Shown here: positions 11,124 through 22,269 of the stretch, one piece after another
How the letters are laid out: every line of letters begins with the position of its first letter
Numbering within the stretch: position 1 is the stretch's first letter
The notes under the pieces: model-generated
The model's database searches: none
What the model was told of the DNA's origin: nothing
What the model saw: only the letters and a program-made list of their open reading frames with translations
Program-made: the position numbers and the translations under genes
From: Dipteronia dyeriana
Lineage: Eukaryota > Streptophyta > Magnoliopsida > Sapindales > Sapindaceae
Assembly (NCBI GenBank): GCA_032871835.1
Contig: CM065296.1
Coordinates: 54,403,288-54,467,287, forward strand
Reading direction: 5' to 3'
DNA: 64,000 nucleotides

Positions 11124-12253
11124 CTAGTACGTATAGGGATAGTCAGCGTCCGGGAGATTCTCTACAGATTCTCGTACACCGATGTATCTCTCGAGTTGTG
11201 TACTAACCCTCCCACTACGATGAGGTATGGTAGATTGTTGATCTTGCATTAGTACGGAACTTAAAATTAGGTTTGGATGCGAAACCTCTTGTGAAATTGT
11301 ATCTCCTAAAAGTTCATTCAAGACAATTCTACTTTTAGGCACAAAATTATTCATATAGTACTCTTCTAGAAATTTAGCATTTGTCGAAACAAATACTTTA
11401 AGATCAGACGGACTATAAAAATAATATCCTTTTGTACCATTTGGATACCCTACAAATATGCTTGTTTCTGAACGGGGTTCCATCTTTTCTGTCTTTCCTT
11501 TTAACACGTGCGCAGGACATCCAAATATCCTTAAGTGTTGTAAACTAGGCTTTCACCTGGTCCACAACTCAGGCTGTGTTTTAGGAACCGACTTAGATGG
11601 TACATCGTTTAGAATGTACATTGCGGTTTATAAAGAATATCCCCTAAAAGAATTAGGGAGTGTTAAATAACTCAACATATACCTAACCATGTCCAAAAGA
11701 GTTCTATTTCTCCTTTTTGCCTCCCCATTTTGTTGAGGTGTGCCTGATGCAGAAAACTGAGAAATTATCCCATTATCAATAGGATATTGTTGAAACTCAC
11801 CAGATAGATATTCTCCACCACGATCAGACATTAAGATTTTTATGCGTTTCTCAAGCTGATTTTCAACTTCAACTTTAAATGCTATAAACATTTCAAAAGC
11901 ATCCTACTTATGTCTCATGAGATACATATAACCAAATCTTGAGTGATCATCCGTGTGAAAGTGATGAAATACTTATATCCACCTCTACCTTGAATGCTCA
12001 TTGGTCCACACACATCAGTGTCTATCAATCCTAAACATTCGATGGCTCTTGTGCCTTTGGTTGTAAATGACTTTTTGGTCATTTTACCTTCCAAACAAGA
12101 TTCACAAGTTGGTAGATCATTAACCTTTAAGTCACTTAGAGGTCTGTCAGTTACCAATCTTTTAATTCTATTAAGGTTAATATGACCTAGCCATAAATGC
12201 CATAAATAGGTTTCATCTTTTGATAATTTTACTCTTTTATGATTAGGTTCCAT
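11124..12253 (-). pseudogene. Element B integrase, decayed
   Basis: Minus strand 12253-11915 has the zinc-binding part (LWHLWLGHIN ... CESCLEGK) and the first catalytic Asp (LIDTDVCGPM). A frame change near 11900-11915 leads into 11891-11628 with the second Asp (MSDRGGEYLSG). The catalytic Glu position is Lys (QQNGEAKRRN), as in element A. 11507-11124 is the integrase-RT linker and is open over 127 codons. Best-preserved integrase of the three family copies, but shifted and catalytically changed. Confidence 0.87.
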
Positions 12254-12265
12254 TGATTCCGTGTC

Positions 12266-13523
12266 CTAAACGTGAGAGATATTTCCATGCAAATAGAATA
12301 AACCATTTTCCAATGTACATTTACAAATAATTTTGTCATTCTTACTAATAATAAAAGCTTTATTAAAAGTAACCGAATAACCAAATTTATTTAAACAAAA
12401 AAATGAAATTAAATTCCTCTTGAATTGAGGTACATAATAAAAGTCTATTAAATCTAAATGCCTATATGGATCTAAACTAATTCTAATATCTCCCACTGAA
12501 CTAGTAGACACCAACGCTCCATTGTCTAAACGCAAGTTGAATTCGTTCTCATTAAGCCTTCTCATTTCCTTGAACCCCTGTAATTAAAAACAAACATGAT
12601 AAGTGGCTCCAGAGTCTATGATCCAAGAATCCATAGAATCCACCAAAAAACATGTTTCAAGATAATCAATATTACCTTCTTCCTTCTTGTCTTGAGACTT
12701 TGGACAATTTCTTTTCCAATGTCCCTTTTCACCACAAAGGAAACACTTCCCTTTGATCTTTGTTAATTTCTTTGTCTTGTCTCCTTCTTAGTAGTTACTA
12801 GTTGCTTTTTCTTTTGTTTTTTCTTGACCTTCTTACGGGTCTTAACAGTAGCAACTTTACCTACGGTATGAATCTCTTGACCCTTGCCTTTCATAGGAAT
12901 TTTTTTCATGCATTGAACATCTTGCATCAGGCCTTGCAAGGTGTATTCCTTATTATTCAAGGTGTAGTCCAACTTGAATTGATCAAAGAAATTTGACAGT
13001 GAGTTAACAATCATGTCAATTTTGGTCTCACCATCTATCTTAGCACCATTCAGTTCAGCAATGTTGAGATATGCTATGACTTTCATCTGTGATCTTTCAC
13101 TCCCTGTCCAGGTTTCATCCTAAGATTCATAAAAGTTGTCACTGCCTCTCTCTTAGTCGTCCTAGACTTCATAGCAAACATCTCCTCTAGAGACATCACT
13201 ATATCAGCAGCAGTCTCCATTCCTTCATGTTGTTGTTACAACACATAGGAGATGGTGGCCGTATTGTAACACTTAGCCATCTCATCAGAAGACTCCCACT
13301 GCTGATACTCATCTCTTTGCTCCTGAGTAGATTCATTAGTAGGAGTAGGTGGTTTAGGAGTGCACAGAACGAAGTTATGCTTTTCTGATTGCAACAAAAG
13401 CCCAATTTTCCTTTTCCATGTGATATAATTATCACCAGTTAAAGTATTGTCTTTAAGGATGTTGATTAGGGATGGGGTAATGATTTCTGAACAATACCAA
13501 AAATTATATAAGTAAATAATCAT
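12266..13523 (-). pseudogene. Element B gag-protease, frameshifted
   Basis: Gag begins near 13523-13470 on the minus strand with LTGDNYITWKRKIGLLLQSE, the usual copia gag N-terminal motif. It continues across frame changes (13236-13523, 13199-13435, 12763-13086). A complete zinc knuckle lies at ~12700-12760 (KCFLCGEKGHWKRNCPKS, C-x2-C-x4-H-x4-C). The protease active site WIIDSGATYHVC is at ~12590-12660. 12565-12266 carries the rest of the protease (GDIRISLDPYRHLDL). All the catalytic protease residues I can see are in place, unlike in element A. Confidence 0.85.
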
Positions 13524-14702
13524 GATAAAACACTTTCGAATATTTATCCTGAATTAAATAAAATAATTCAATCGTAAAAATTATACCGTGATCCAACACC
13601 CATAAATGTCACGCCTCCTTTGGGAGTTCACAACATATACTAGTTGGACTACGTCCCACCTAATTGTTAACATAACAACCAACGTTTTCAATTTTAGCCT
13701 TGTAATTTTTATAAACAAGAACTCTTGGGAGGATATTAATAAAATTACATTGAGTGTATTACCAAGTTATCGACCTTCAATATAATCCCTCACGGATATC
13801 CCTCCATTAGGAGTAGATATCGTTTGGGCTAATTGTCTAGTCTACCTTGTAAGGAAGTGTCTTGCTAAATTCTATTCATGAATACCTCTCGGGAGGTTAT
13901 TACACGAAACATAAAGCTCAACTAAACTTGGAGGCTGTAGGTGTTCCAAAACAACTTCTCCCACTCAATTATTTAAGGTGTGTGGTCGAATTCCAAAGAA
14001 TTATTTACAAAGTTATCTAGATGCCAATTTAGATACTGAAACCATTCAATGCATGTTCATACCAAAAGAGATATATGAGTGGCACTCTTATTCTATATGA
14101 TATGTTATCAAACAATGACAAACATTGCAATATTTACAAAAAAAAAAAATTGCTACAATTTCGGTCCATCCTAGAAAAGCAAGTAAATTACATGTCTTGG
14201 AATACAAAAAACTCCTTTCTTGGCGAACAAGTCTACAGGCGACCATCGTCGTTTAGACTCCCTTGGCCGCCTCTCATGGGCGTGCGCAATCTTGGCTCCC
14301 TACCTATGGGCGTACGCATGCCACAACCCCATATAGGGCTGCCATGCGCAGCCCATGGCTTCAATAGGGCTGCCGTGTGCAACCCATGCCACGACAAACG
14401 TGGCCGCGTGCTCTTCGCACGCACGATTGTTGCTATGGCTTGCACGGTCCTGAACTTGTTCCGGTTGCTTCCAATTCTTCAGACCTTCGAGTCTTCGATA
14501 CTTGAGTGTATTATAGAAGAATTTTAAATAAAAAATATTGCATATATTTTTTTTACTATTACAACAATAAAAATAAAAAAAACTTAGCAACTACCAAGAA
14601 AGAAATTATGGCAATGATATGCCACCCTTCTTGTTACAATCCCAAAACAAAAATACATTGAAATTATATGACCGAAATTGAGCAATAACAAACCACATAT
14701 AA

Positions 14703-14745
<43 letters not shown>

Positions 14746-14852
14746 CCGAGAGTGTCATATCTTCCTAAAACATGCATATATACAATAAAAGAAAAAGATT
14801 CACGAACACATACATCAATTAATCAAGGGTACAACCAGGCACTGATACCAAT
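13524..14852 (-). other. Element B 5' leader and primer-binding site
   Basis: Non-coding leader homologous to 4251-5623. The primer site at 14838-14851 reads TTGGTATCAGTGCC on the minus strand. The GC-rich patch (14235-14465) has two copies of the 31-bp unit. An (AT)n run lies at 14706-14743. No ORF is supported. Confidence 0.75.
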
Positions 14853-15528
14853 TGTAGTTAAAAATAATACGCGCAGCGGAAGCGTGAGAAAATTTATAAG
14901 ATTAGGGTTTCGGTATAAATAAAAAATTTCCCTTTATAACAACAAGAACCTTAACCCTAGATTAATTGATGTATATAAAAAGTGTCGATTGAACAAGCGC
15001 CAAATTGAATCTGCAAGATCTTCCAATCCAATCATGAACATGAATCACCTAGGTCACTCGTGAATCCAATTATCCTCCAAGAAGAAAACAAAGAACGTTA
15101 GGTCACTCGTGAATTATCAATCAATTTGATTGAAATCGCGTGAACCTTTATTCGATGTTTTACACAAAACCTTTTAATGTAAAGGCTACTAGTGTACCAT
15201 CAAAAACTAAACGTTCTTTCTTCCTTTTCTTCTTTGCCGAATCTCACACTATTTCTTAGAGTTGATCGGATTTTGTCTAGAGTTAAATCAGATTTTTTTC
15301 CCTCGAAATTCTATGGTGGCCGAATTCTTCTCTTGGAAAAACTAAGGATGGCCGAAAATCTCTCTTGGAAAATACCTAGGGATGGCCGAATTTCAAAAAA
15401 AATATATATATATATATGATCAAAAATCCTCTCCTAAGAAGGATTTACTTGGTTGGCAAGAATCCTTTCCTTAGGTGGATTTATTTGGTAGTTAAGAATC
15501 CTTTTCTAAAAGGAATTGTATCCGCTTA

Positions 15529-15564
<36 letters not shown>

Positions 15565-17168
15565 ATTTAAAATCCTCTCCTAAGAAGGATTTACTTGATT
15601 GTTAAGAATCATTTCCTTAGGTGGATTTACTTGGTGGTTAAGAATCCTTTTCTAAAAGGAATTCTATCGTATACCAAGACTCTTAATCCAACTCAATAGT
15701 GTATTTATAACCATATTAAAGACTTTCTGATTTGATTAGATAAATAATTCCATTTATTTATCTACATATCAAAAATAGTCTTTAATATTAATTATACTAC
15801 CAACAATAGTATAATTTTTAGGAGACCATCTCCTACTAGAAAAAGATTTTTACTTTTAATTAAATAATTAATTAATTTCCATTTAATTAATTAATAAAAT
15901 AATATAATATAATTAAGCTATTCTAAATAGCCTTGCCGTCCAACACACATATATATGGGCCAATATATTATTTTCTTATTTTATTAAATCCATTGGACCT
16001 TAAAAAAAGTCCACATGTGAACTAGACCCATTCTTACAAAAAGAAACAAATCCACATGCCTCAATACAATTCTTGATGGACCCCAAAATTGGTCCGGTAG
16101 AAGATATCAAGTGATCCATGCAAGTTCATGTGGATTGAGAATCTTGGCGGGCTATCTAAATTTAAGCTCCAATAGACATAACCCAATCATAATCAAGAAA
16201 TAATTCACTTAGGTCCGATCTATTAATTTTAGTTCATTCCACTAAAGAACTGAAATTGAACTCTTAAATAAATATAGAATAAGTTGATGTTACTCATTCA
16301 TACCCTAGACAGCCTTATTGGAGAAAGAGTATCCTCGTGAAAAATATCAGTAATCGCCAAGAGCTCATAGACCACCTATAGCTCTCCAAGGAACCATATT
16401 TACTCATATCACCATATTTTGAACTTGGATATTTTGACTTGTCCAGAAGCCATGTTTTAATAGACACTATTGAAAACTTAACGTTAAGATTTAATATCCA
16501 ATACCTCAAAACATCCATATGATGATATTCTACTCTCATTTAATAAATGGAGCCACGATGTCCATATCTATAAATGAAGTCCTCTATCGATTAACAAATG
16601 AAAACCACAAAACTATTAAGGATAGACTACGCTATATAATCGTACTCATTGATAGCACAAATGATAGCACTTGTAACCTTAAGTCCATCATTTATCTAGG
16701 ATTGAGATAGACTCTCTGATTGTCCTCAAATGAAAACTTTTATCCATTGACGGTTCTAGATAAAGTATTTCATTGTGATCCAATTCAATGCACCCACTGC
16801 ACTAGATTCTTTAGCCCAAAGATACCACACTTTGATGATTTTAGACTTATCATAACACATTTGATCCCACTCAAATGCTTGCAAAAGAATCTACAACTTT
16901 GACAAGATAAAGGCGTCCAACCTTTTATCTTAAGTTATGAATATTATTCAAGACTAAATAAAGAATTATGTTTACCTCAAACATATCTAGATGTATGAAC
17001 AATTCTTCTTTTCCCATAGTCTTTTGACTTTATGATTATTTACTTTTGACAATTATAATAATTAAACTATAAATGATATAAGATTAGTTAAACTAGAAAT
17101 CACTTTATTAATATGAAAATATTGTTAAATACATTATTACACTCTTACTATCGAGCATAATCCCAACA
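14853..17168 (-). repeat. Element B 5' LTR, complete, 2316 bp
   Basis: The plus-strand ends are TGTAGTTAAAAATAATAC at 14853 and ATCCCAACA at 17168, giving TG...CA ends. It is about 136 bp longer than element C's LTR, in large part through a tandem duplication at 15423-15668. The family's TATA-like tract occurs twice here. Confidence 0.88.
15423..15668. repeat. 146-bp tandem duplication with (TA)n inside LTR
   Basis: The string aaaatcctctcctaagaagg starts at 15423 and again at 15569. Both units run through ggatttacttgg and aatccttttctaaaaggaatt. A (TA)n tract (~15536-15562) lies between them and a second short TA tract at 15402-15417 precedes the first. These tracts sit where other LTR copies have one TATA-like site, so the duplication may double the core promoter. 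Confidence 0.8.
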
Positions 17169-19667
17169 AATATTAATTTAGATTCTTATAGACATTTAGA
17201 TTTAGTAGACGTTTATTATGTATCTTAATTCAAGAGGAATTTAATTTAAGTTTCCTGTTTAAATAAATTTTGATATTCGATTACTTTTAATAAATCTTTT
17301 ATTACTAGTAAGAATAACAAATTTATTTGCAAAGGTACATTGGAAAACGGTTTATTCTATTTGCATAGCAATATCTCACTTGTTAGACAAGGAATCAATG
17401 CAACCTAATCATAAAAGAGTAAAATTTTCAAAAGATGAAACATGCTTATGGCATTTGCGCCTAGGTCATATTAACCTTGATATGATCAAAAGATTGATTA
17501 ATGATGGACCTTTAAGTGACTTAAAGGTCGATGATCTACTAACTTGTGAATCTTGTTTGGAAGGTAAAGTGACAAAAAGGTCATTCATGACGAAAGGCAC
17601 AAGAGCCAGTGAATGTTTAGGATTGATACACATTGATGTATGTTGTTGTATGAGAATTCAAGCTAGAGGTGGATATATGTACTTCATCACTTTCACAGAT
17701 GATTACTCAAGATTTGGCTATGTGTATCTCATGAGACATAAGTCGGATGCTTTAGACATGTTCAAAGTGTATAAAGCAGAAGTTGAAAATCAGCTTTAGA
17801 AACACATAAAAATCTTTAGGGCTCTTATCGTGGTGAAGAATATCTATCTGGTGAGTTTCAGTAATATCTTATTGATAATGGGATAATTTCTTATCTTTCT
17901 ACACCAGGTACACCTAAAAAAAATGGGGTGGTAGAAAAGAGAAATATAACTCTTTTTGACATGGTTAGGTCTATGTTGAGTTATTCAATGCTCCCTAATT
18001 ATTTTTAAGGATATGCTTTATAAACCGCTATATACATTCTAAATGATGTACCATCTAAGTCGGTTCCTAAAATATCGCATGAGTTGTGGACTGGGCGAAA
18101 GCCTAGTCTACAACACTTAAGGATAGTTGGATGTCCAATGCATGTGTTAAAAGGAAAGATAAAAAAGATGAAGTCCCATTCAAAAACATACATATTTGTA
18201 GGGTATATGAAAGGAACTAAAGGTTATTATTTCAATAGTAATTAGAGGGTGAGTAGACAACCCGAGAGATACATCGGTCTAGGAGAATCAATAAAGAATC
18301 TCACGGACGACAATGATCCCTACATGTATAAGGAAGCCATGAAAGATGTTGATTGTCGCCATTGACATAAGGCAATGCAATTCAAAATTGAATCTATGTT
18401 CAAAAACAAAGTCTGGTCTTTTATGGACTTGCCTAAAGGGATAAAACCCATTGCAAGTGGGTATACAAGAGGAAAAGAAGAATGGATTGAAAAGTGGAAA
18501 CCTTTAAAGCTAGATTGGTTACTAAAAGGTACACACAGAAGGAAGGTAACGATTATGGGGTAAGCTTTTCTCCTGTGGCCATGCTTAAATCCATTAGGAT
18601 ACTCTTTGTGGCATCTCTAGACCAAGAGATTTGGCAAATAGATATCAAGATAGCTTTACTTAATGGAAGTTTTGACGAAAACATCGATATGATGCAACCA
18701 GAAGGATTCATTGAAAAGGCCAAAAGGAAAAGGTATACAAGTTGTAAAGATCTATGTATGAATTGAAGCAAGCATCTAGATCCTATAAAACATAAGGTTG
18801 CAGTCAAGCTGTGAAAATTTTTGGAATTATTCAAAACCTTGACAAACCCTATGTATACCAAAGGATTAAAGGAGACAAGTTGGTTTTCCTAGTTCTTTAC
18901 ATTGATGATATACTACTCTTCGGAAACGATGTAGGAGTATTAACATCAGTAAAATAATGGTTGGCCAAACAATTTGATATGAAGGACTTAAGAGAGGCAT
19001 GTTATATTCTTGGTATCCAAGTCATAAGGGATAGAAAGAATGGAACCATTGCATTATCTCAAGCTTCATACATAGATAAAATCTTGTCTAGGTTTTCCAA
19101 GCAATATTCCAAGAAAGGTATGTTACCTTTCAAATATGGAATCAAACTTTCTAAGGAACAAGTTCCCTAAAATGAGCATGAAAGGCAATTCATGAGTAGG
19201 ATTCCATATGCCTCGGTAGTTGGGAGTCTCAATTATGCAATACTGTGCACTAGACTAGATATTTGTTTTGTTGTTGGCATAGTTAGTAGGTTTCAATCAA
19301 AACTTGGTCCTTATCATTGGACGATCGTCAAGCATATTTTCAAGTATCTCAAGAGAACGAGAGATTATATTTTCTTGTATACTCCAGAAGGGATTTAATT
19401 CCCACTGCGTATACAGATTATGATTTCCTATCGGATTCTCACACTAGAAGAACAACATCAGGATCTGTGTTTACACTTTGAGAAGGGGCAGCCGTATGGA
19501 GGAATATCAAGCAATCTTGTATTGCTAATTCTACCATGGAAGCTGAGTATTTTGCCACATGCGAAGGTGCTAAAGAGGTTGTCTGACTCTGTCAATTCTT
19601 GATTGACTTGGAAGTGGTTCCAACTACGAATAAGCAGATAACTATCTGTTGTGACAATAGTAGAGCA
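17169..19667 (+). pseudogene. Element C protease end, integrase, RT, RNase H (5' part), decayed
   Basis: 17380-17600 is the zinc-binding pre-integrase part (LWHLRLGHIN, CESCLEGK). 17600-17799 has the first integrase Asp (HIDVC). Downstream frames are broken. The second Asp position reads Tyr (GSYRGEEY), while the Glu is kept (NGVVEKRN). Near 18240 a deletion of roughly 200 bp relative to A and B removes the integrase tail. RT: 18494-18766 (YGVSFSPVAMLKSIRILFVA, WQIDIKIALLNGSF). The catalytic YIDD box at ~18900 (VLYIDDILLFGND) is intact, followed by an in-frame stop. RNase H starts at 19192 (CTRLDICFVVGIVSRFQSKL). Confidence 0.88.
19663..19667. other. Target-site duplication of element D (left; partner 30083-30087)
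   Basis: gagca occurs immediately left of TGTTAGG and immediately right of TTTTCA. Removing D and one gagca restores the copia RNase H reading seen in A. Confidence 0.92.
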
Positions 19668-20386
19668 TGTTAGGTTTTATTTTGTGTTGGCATTAATTCC
19701 ATATCAAAATGATGTTTACTTGCAATGATTTAGTTGTTTAGATTCATGATGATTTAAGCTTCAAGTAAGAAGAAACAACAAGTCAAAGCAAGTTCTAAGT
19801 CTTCAAGAGAAAGGATGCAATATGGTTCTACAAAGGTATACCAAGACCTTATCTTTCTCTTACAAGGCTTAGGCACACACATATAATTCATTCATTTTTA
19901 TCCCTGCATCATTGTGCACCATGTATAACACATTCACACACTTAAAGATGAATGCTCATGCATTGGTATGAAAATAACATGTTTTGGAATATGCATGATT
20001 GGAAACTATCTTTATGTAGTTTGCATTCTAGTGTGAAATATGTTTCTGTGTGTATATGTTTGTATAACATGGATATTGAACTTAGATTTATTCTTAAATC
20101 ATTCTTGATTGAGTTCCGGTCATTTCAGTTACTCATACTATTGATTTCAAGTTCAAAGTCAAAAGATACTACACTTTCAACTCATGTTGCATACATTGTC
20201 TTCGTATTCATATATGGAGTCGAATTATTATTTTTTGGGTTGAGTATCTTATATGTCCATATCTGTGTAAGAGTTACAGTTTGTAATCCACAAACAGATT
20301 CGAATTCTGAGTTCGGAGGCCAGAGAACGGTGGAAGAACGAGAAGGGAGCGCGAGAGGAAAAGAAGTGCATCCAAGCACTCCTTCC

Positions 20387-20468
20387 CGAGATGGCTCGTG
20401 GCCATCTCGAGACATAATGCTTGCAGCCCCGAGATGCCCACGTGCCATTTCGGGCAGCAAGCATGCTT
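20387..20468. promoter_or_regulatory. Double hairpin with G-box in D LTR (U3)
   Basis: CGAGATGGC (20387-20395) pairs with GCCATCTCG (20401-20409) over a 5-base loop. CCCGAGATG (20428-20436) pairs with CATTTCGGG (20446-20454) with one mismatch; its loop contains CACGTG (20439-20444), the plant G-box core. A perfect 10-bp palindrome AAGCATGCTT follows (20459-20468). The block lies ~50-140 bp upstream of the TATA-like site, so a promoter or insulator role is possible. The right LTR repeats it at ~28267-28348, and element E keeps the first hairpin at 40495-40525. Confidence 0.6.
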
Positions 20469-20518
20469 GGGCACTTAAGGGTAGTTTGGTCTTTTCATTC
20501 TTCATTCTTATCCCTCTC

Positions 20519-20528
20519 CTTTATAATC
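20519..20528 (+). promoter_or_regulatory. TATA-like box of D LTR
   Basis: tttataatct sits between pyrimidine-rich stretches and is repeated at ~28400 in the right LTR. It is the best core-promoter candidate in the LTR. The transcription start cannot be fixed from sequence alone. Confidence 0.4.
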
Positions 20529-21449
20529 TCTTTCCCTCTCACATTTCATTCTAAGAAGAAATTCAAACAAGTGTGCAGAAATTCTCTCTAAATTTTCTCA
20601 CTTTCCAAACACCATAAAATCTTCATTTGAACTCCGATTTGAGTGATTCGAAGTTGAGAGTATCTAGTCATCCTCCATCTATTCTCTGAAGGTTGGAGTA
20701 AGTGTTTCTGCTGTTTTTGGTGTCTAATCATACAAAAACAGCACTGTACATAAATCAACTAAGGTATTGATTTTCTCTCAAAGTTTTCTTTTAAAACTTG
20801 GTCAATTGCTTTAGGTTTTCTTCTTCTACATATATTTGTATATTGTGAATGTTTTGATTTGTGTTTTAAACACTTTCAAATCTAGAATGAGTTTCAATTG
20901 AAATCATTCATGTTGAGTTAGGTTTTGATTTTGCCTATGTTATCACATGTTTGGGATTGTATTGTGCTAGCTTTGATTCTAGGACTATTTGATGATCTTT
21001 GATTGATTGATTTTGAGAAAAATAGTTTTTCACATGTATTAGGCTCTCTTGGCCGAAATTCTCACATAATACATGTGCTTATGTTCTTTTTCATGTGTTT
21101 TGATGAATCTATGATTAGGAATATGCTCTAGAACTTTAGCTTAAATATAATTGACTTTGTCATATGATTTTAGCATGTTTTTGGTTTGTGTGATTTAAAC
21201 TTGATCTTGTGATTTATTGAACATATCTTGTGATTCAAGTTTAGATCTATGCATGTATCTAGGTTGTGATTAATATTGAACATATCTTACATAATCTAGA
21301 TTGATTACACATGCATGATAAACTAGACTATATGTGATTTGTGCATTCATGCTCATGTCTAGTATTTTCCATAGGATGTGTTGATAATAGAATTCTATGT
21401 TGTGTGCTTGTTTGCGTTTTGCATTCATGATCACCTAGATGCCTTGTGA

Positions 21450-21745
21450 GAAGGAAGTCTTGACAATAGGTGTGAGACCTATGGTATTGAGCAAGAAGTT
21501 TTGGCAAGAGGTGTGAAGCCTTGGATTGTCAAGCAAGGAAGTCTTGGCTAGGGTCGGGAGGATCCGGATAGTCGAGCAAGAAGTTTTGCCTATCGTTGGG
21601 AGAATTCGGATAGGTGAGCAAGGAAGTCTTGACTAGAGTCGTGAGGACTTAGTTGAGCAAGAAGTCTTGCCTTGGGTCGTGACGATCCGGATAAGGTTAG
21701 CAAGGAAGTCTTGACAAGAGGTGTGAAGCCTCGGATTGTTAAGCA
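21450..21745 (+). repeat. 42-bp minisatellite in D 5' LTR
   Basis: Units of the form gagcaaggaagtcttgac plus tcgtgaggatccggata. The anchor aagtctt/aagtttt occurs at about 21455, 21496, 21539, 21581, 21624, 21662 and 21705 (spacing 38-43). The right LTR (29340-29610) has one unit fewer, through fusion of two units. Confidence 0.8.
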
Positions 21746-22199
21746 TAGGGCGGCAACTTCTAGAGTAGGGTAGGAGGGTAGTTTCTAGGTGAAGAAGTCA
21801 CTTGAGAGATTGAACTTGTCTTATCTACTAGTAGATTTTGTTTACCGGTGGCTGCTAGCCCTTGGATGTTTCCTCTTCGCAGGTTTTCCACGTTATATAT
21901 TGTGTCAACTTTTCTCTATCCCTATCTCTCTAATATTTCTATTGTGGATAGAACTTTTTATATATGTTAACTTCCTTTCTATAATATAGATTGTGTATGT
22001 GTTACAATTACTTGTTTGTATCAAACTTTACTTATGTTTATATATTGATTAATTGTCTTTAATTAATATATATATTGTGATACAAGCAATCTAGGGGACA
22101 AACTTTTGTTTGTTTCTAAGAGAGTCGAAAAAGGTGCCTAACCTATTCACCCCCCCTCTAGGTTAGCCTTGAGCATTTAACCTTGATTGTATTTTAAAT

Positions 22200-22214
22200 T
22201 GGTATCAAAGCAGG
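22200..22214 (+). other. Primer-binding site, element D
   Basis: TGGTATCAAAGCAGG lies two bases after the LTR end. It matches the initiator Met tRNA complement with one change. Confidence 0.88.
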
Positions 22215-22269
22215 ACACTAGATTACACTTAGTGTGAGTTCGAGGTGATACTTTCACGATTTTTGTAAG

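Larger units (their letters stand above)
9168..17168 (-). mobile_element. Element B: Ty1/copia retrotransposon, minus strand, internally deleted
   Basis: Same family as A. Complete 5' LTR on the right (14853-17168), primer site 14838-14851, leader, gag, protease, integrase and only the first part of RT, then a 5'-truncated 3' LTR (9168-10852). The deletion removes most of RT, all RNase H and the first part of the 3' LTR. A 38-bp duplication marks the joint. Flanking 5-mers (tcaag left, aatat right) do not match, so no target duplication remains. Confidence 0.88.
19668..22197 (+). repeat. Element D 5' LTR, 2530 bp
   Basis: Starts TGTTAGGTTTTATTTTGTGT and ends GATTGTATTTTAA just before the primer site. 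Its terminal CA has become AA, unlike the right copy. Features inside: a GC-rich double hairpin with a G-box (20387-20468), a TATA-like tttataatc at ~20519-20528, and a 42-bp minisatellite (~21450-21745). A 200-codon ORF over 19952-20554 is open in both LTRs but not in element E, so I do not call it a gene. Confidence 0.9.

Noticed and set aside
10833..11252. 139-codon plus-strand ORF
   Set aside because: Antisense shadow of element B's RT and integrase linker on the minus strand.
14706..14743. (AT)n run as a regulatory element
   Set aside because: Simple microsatellite in a leader; A has a short version at the same place.
19952..20554. 200-codon ORF open in both LTRs of element D (also 27833-28435)
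   Set aside because: LTRs of one recent insertion are nearly the same, so shared openness is expected. The frame is broken in element E, start and composition are arbitrary, and it crosses the hairpin and TATA regions.
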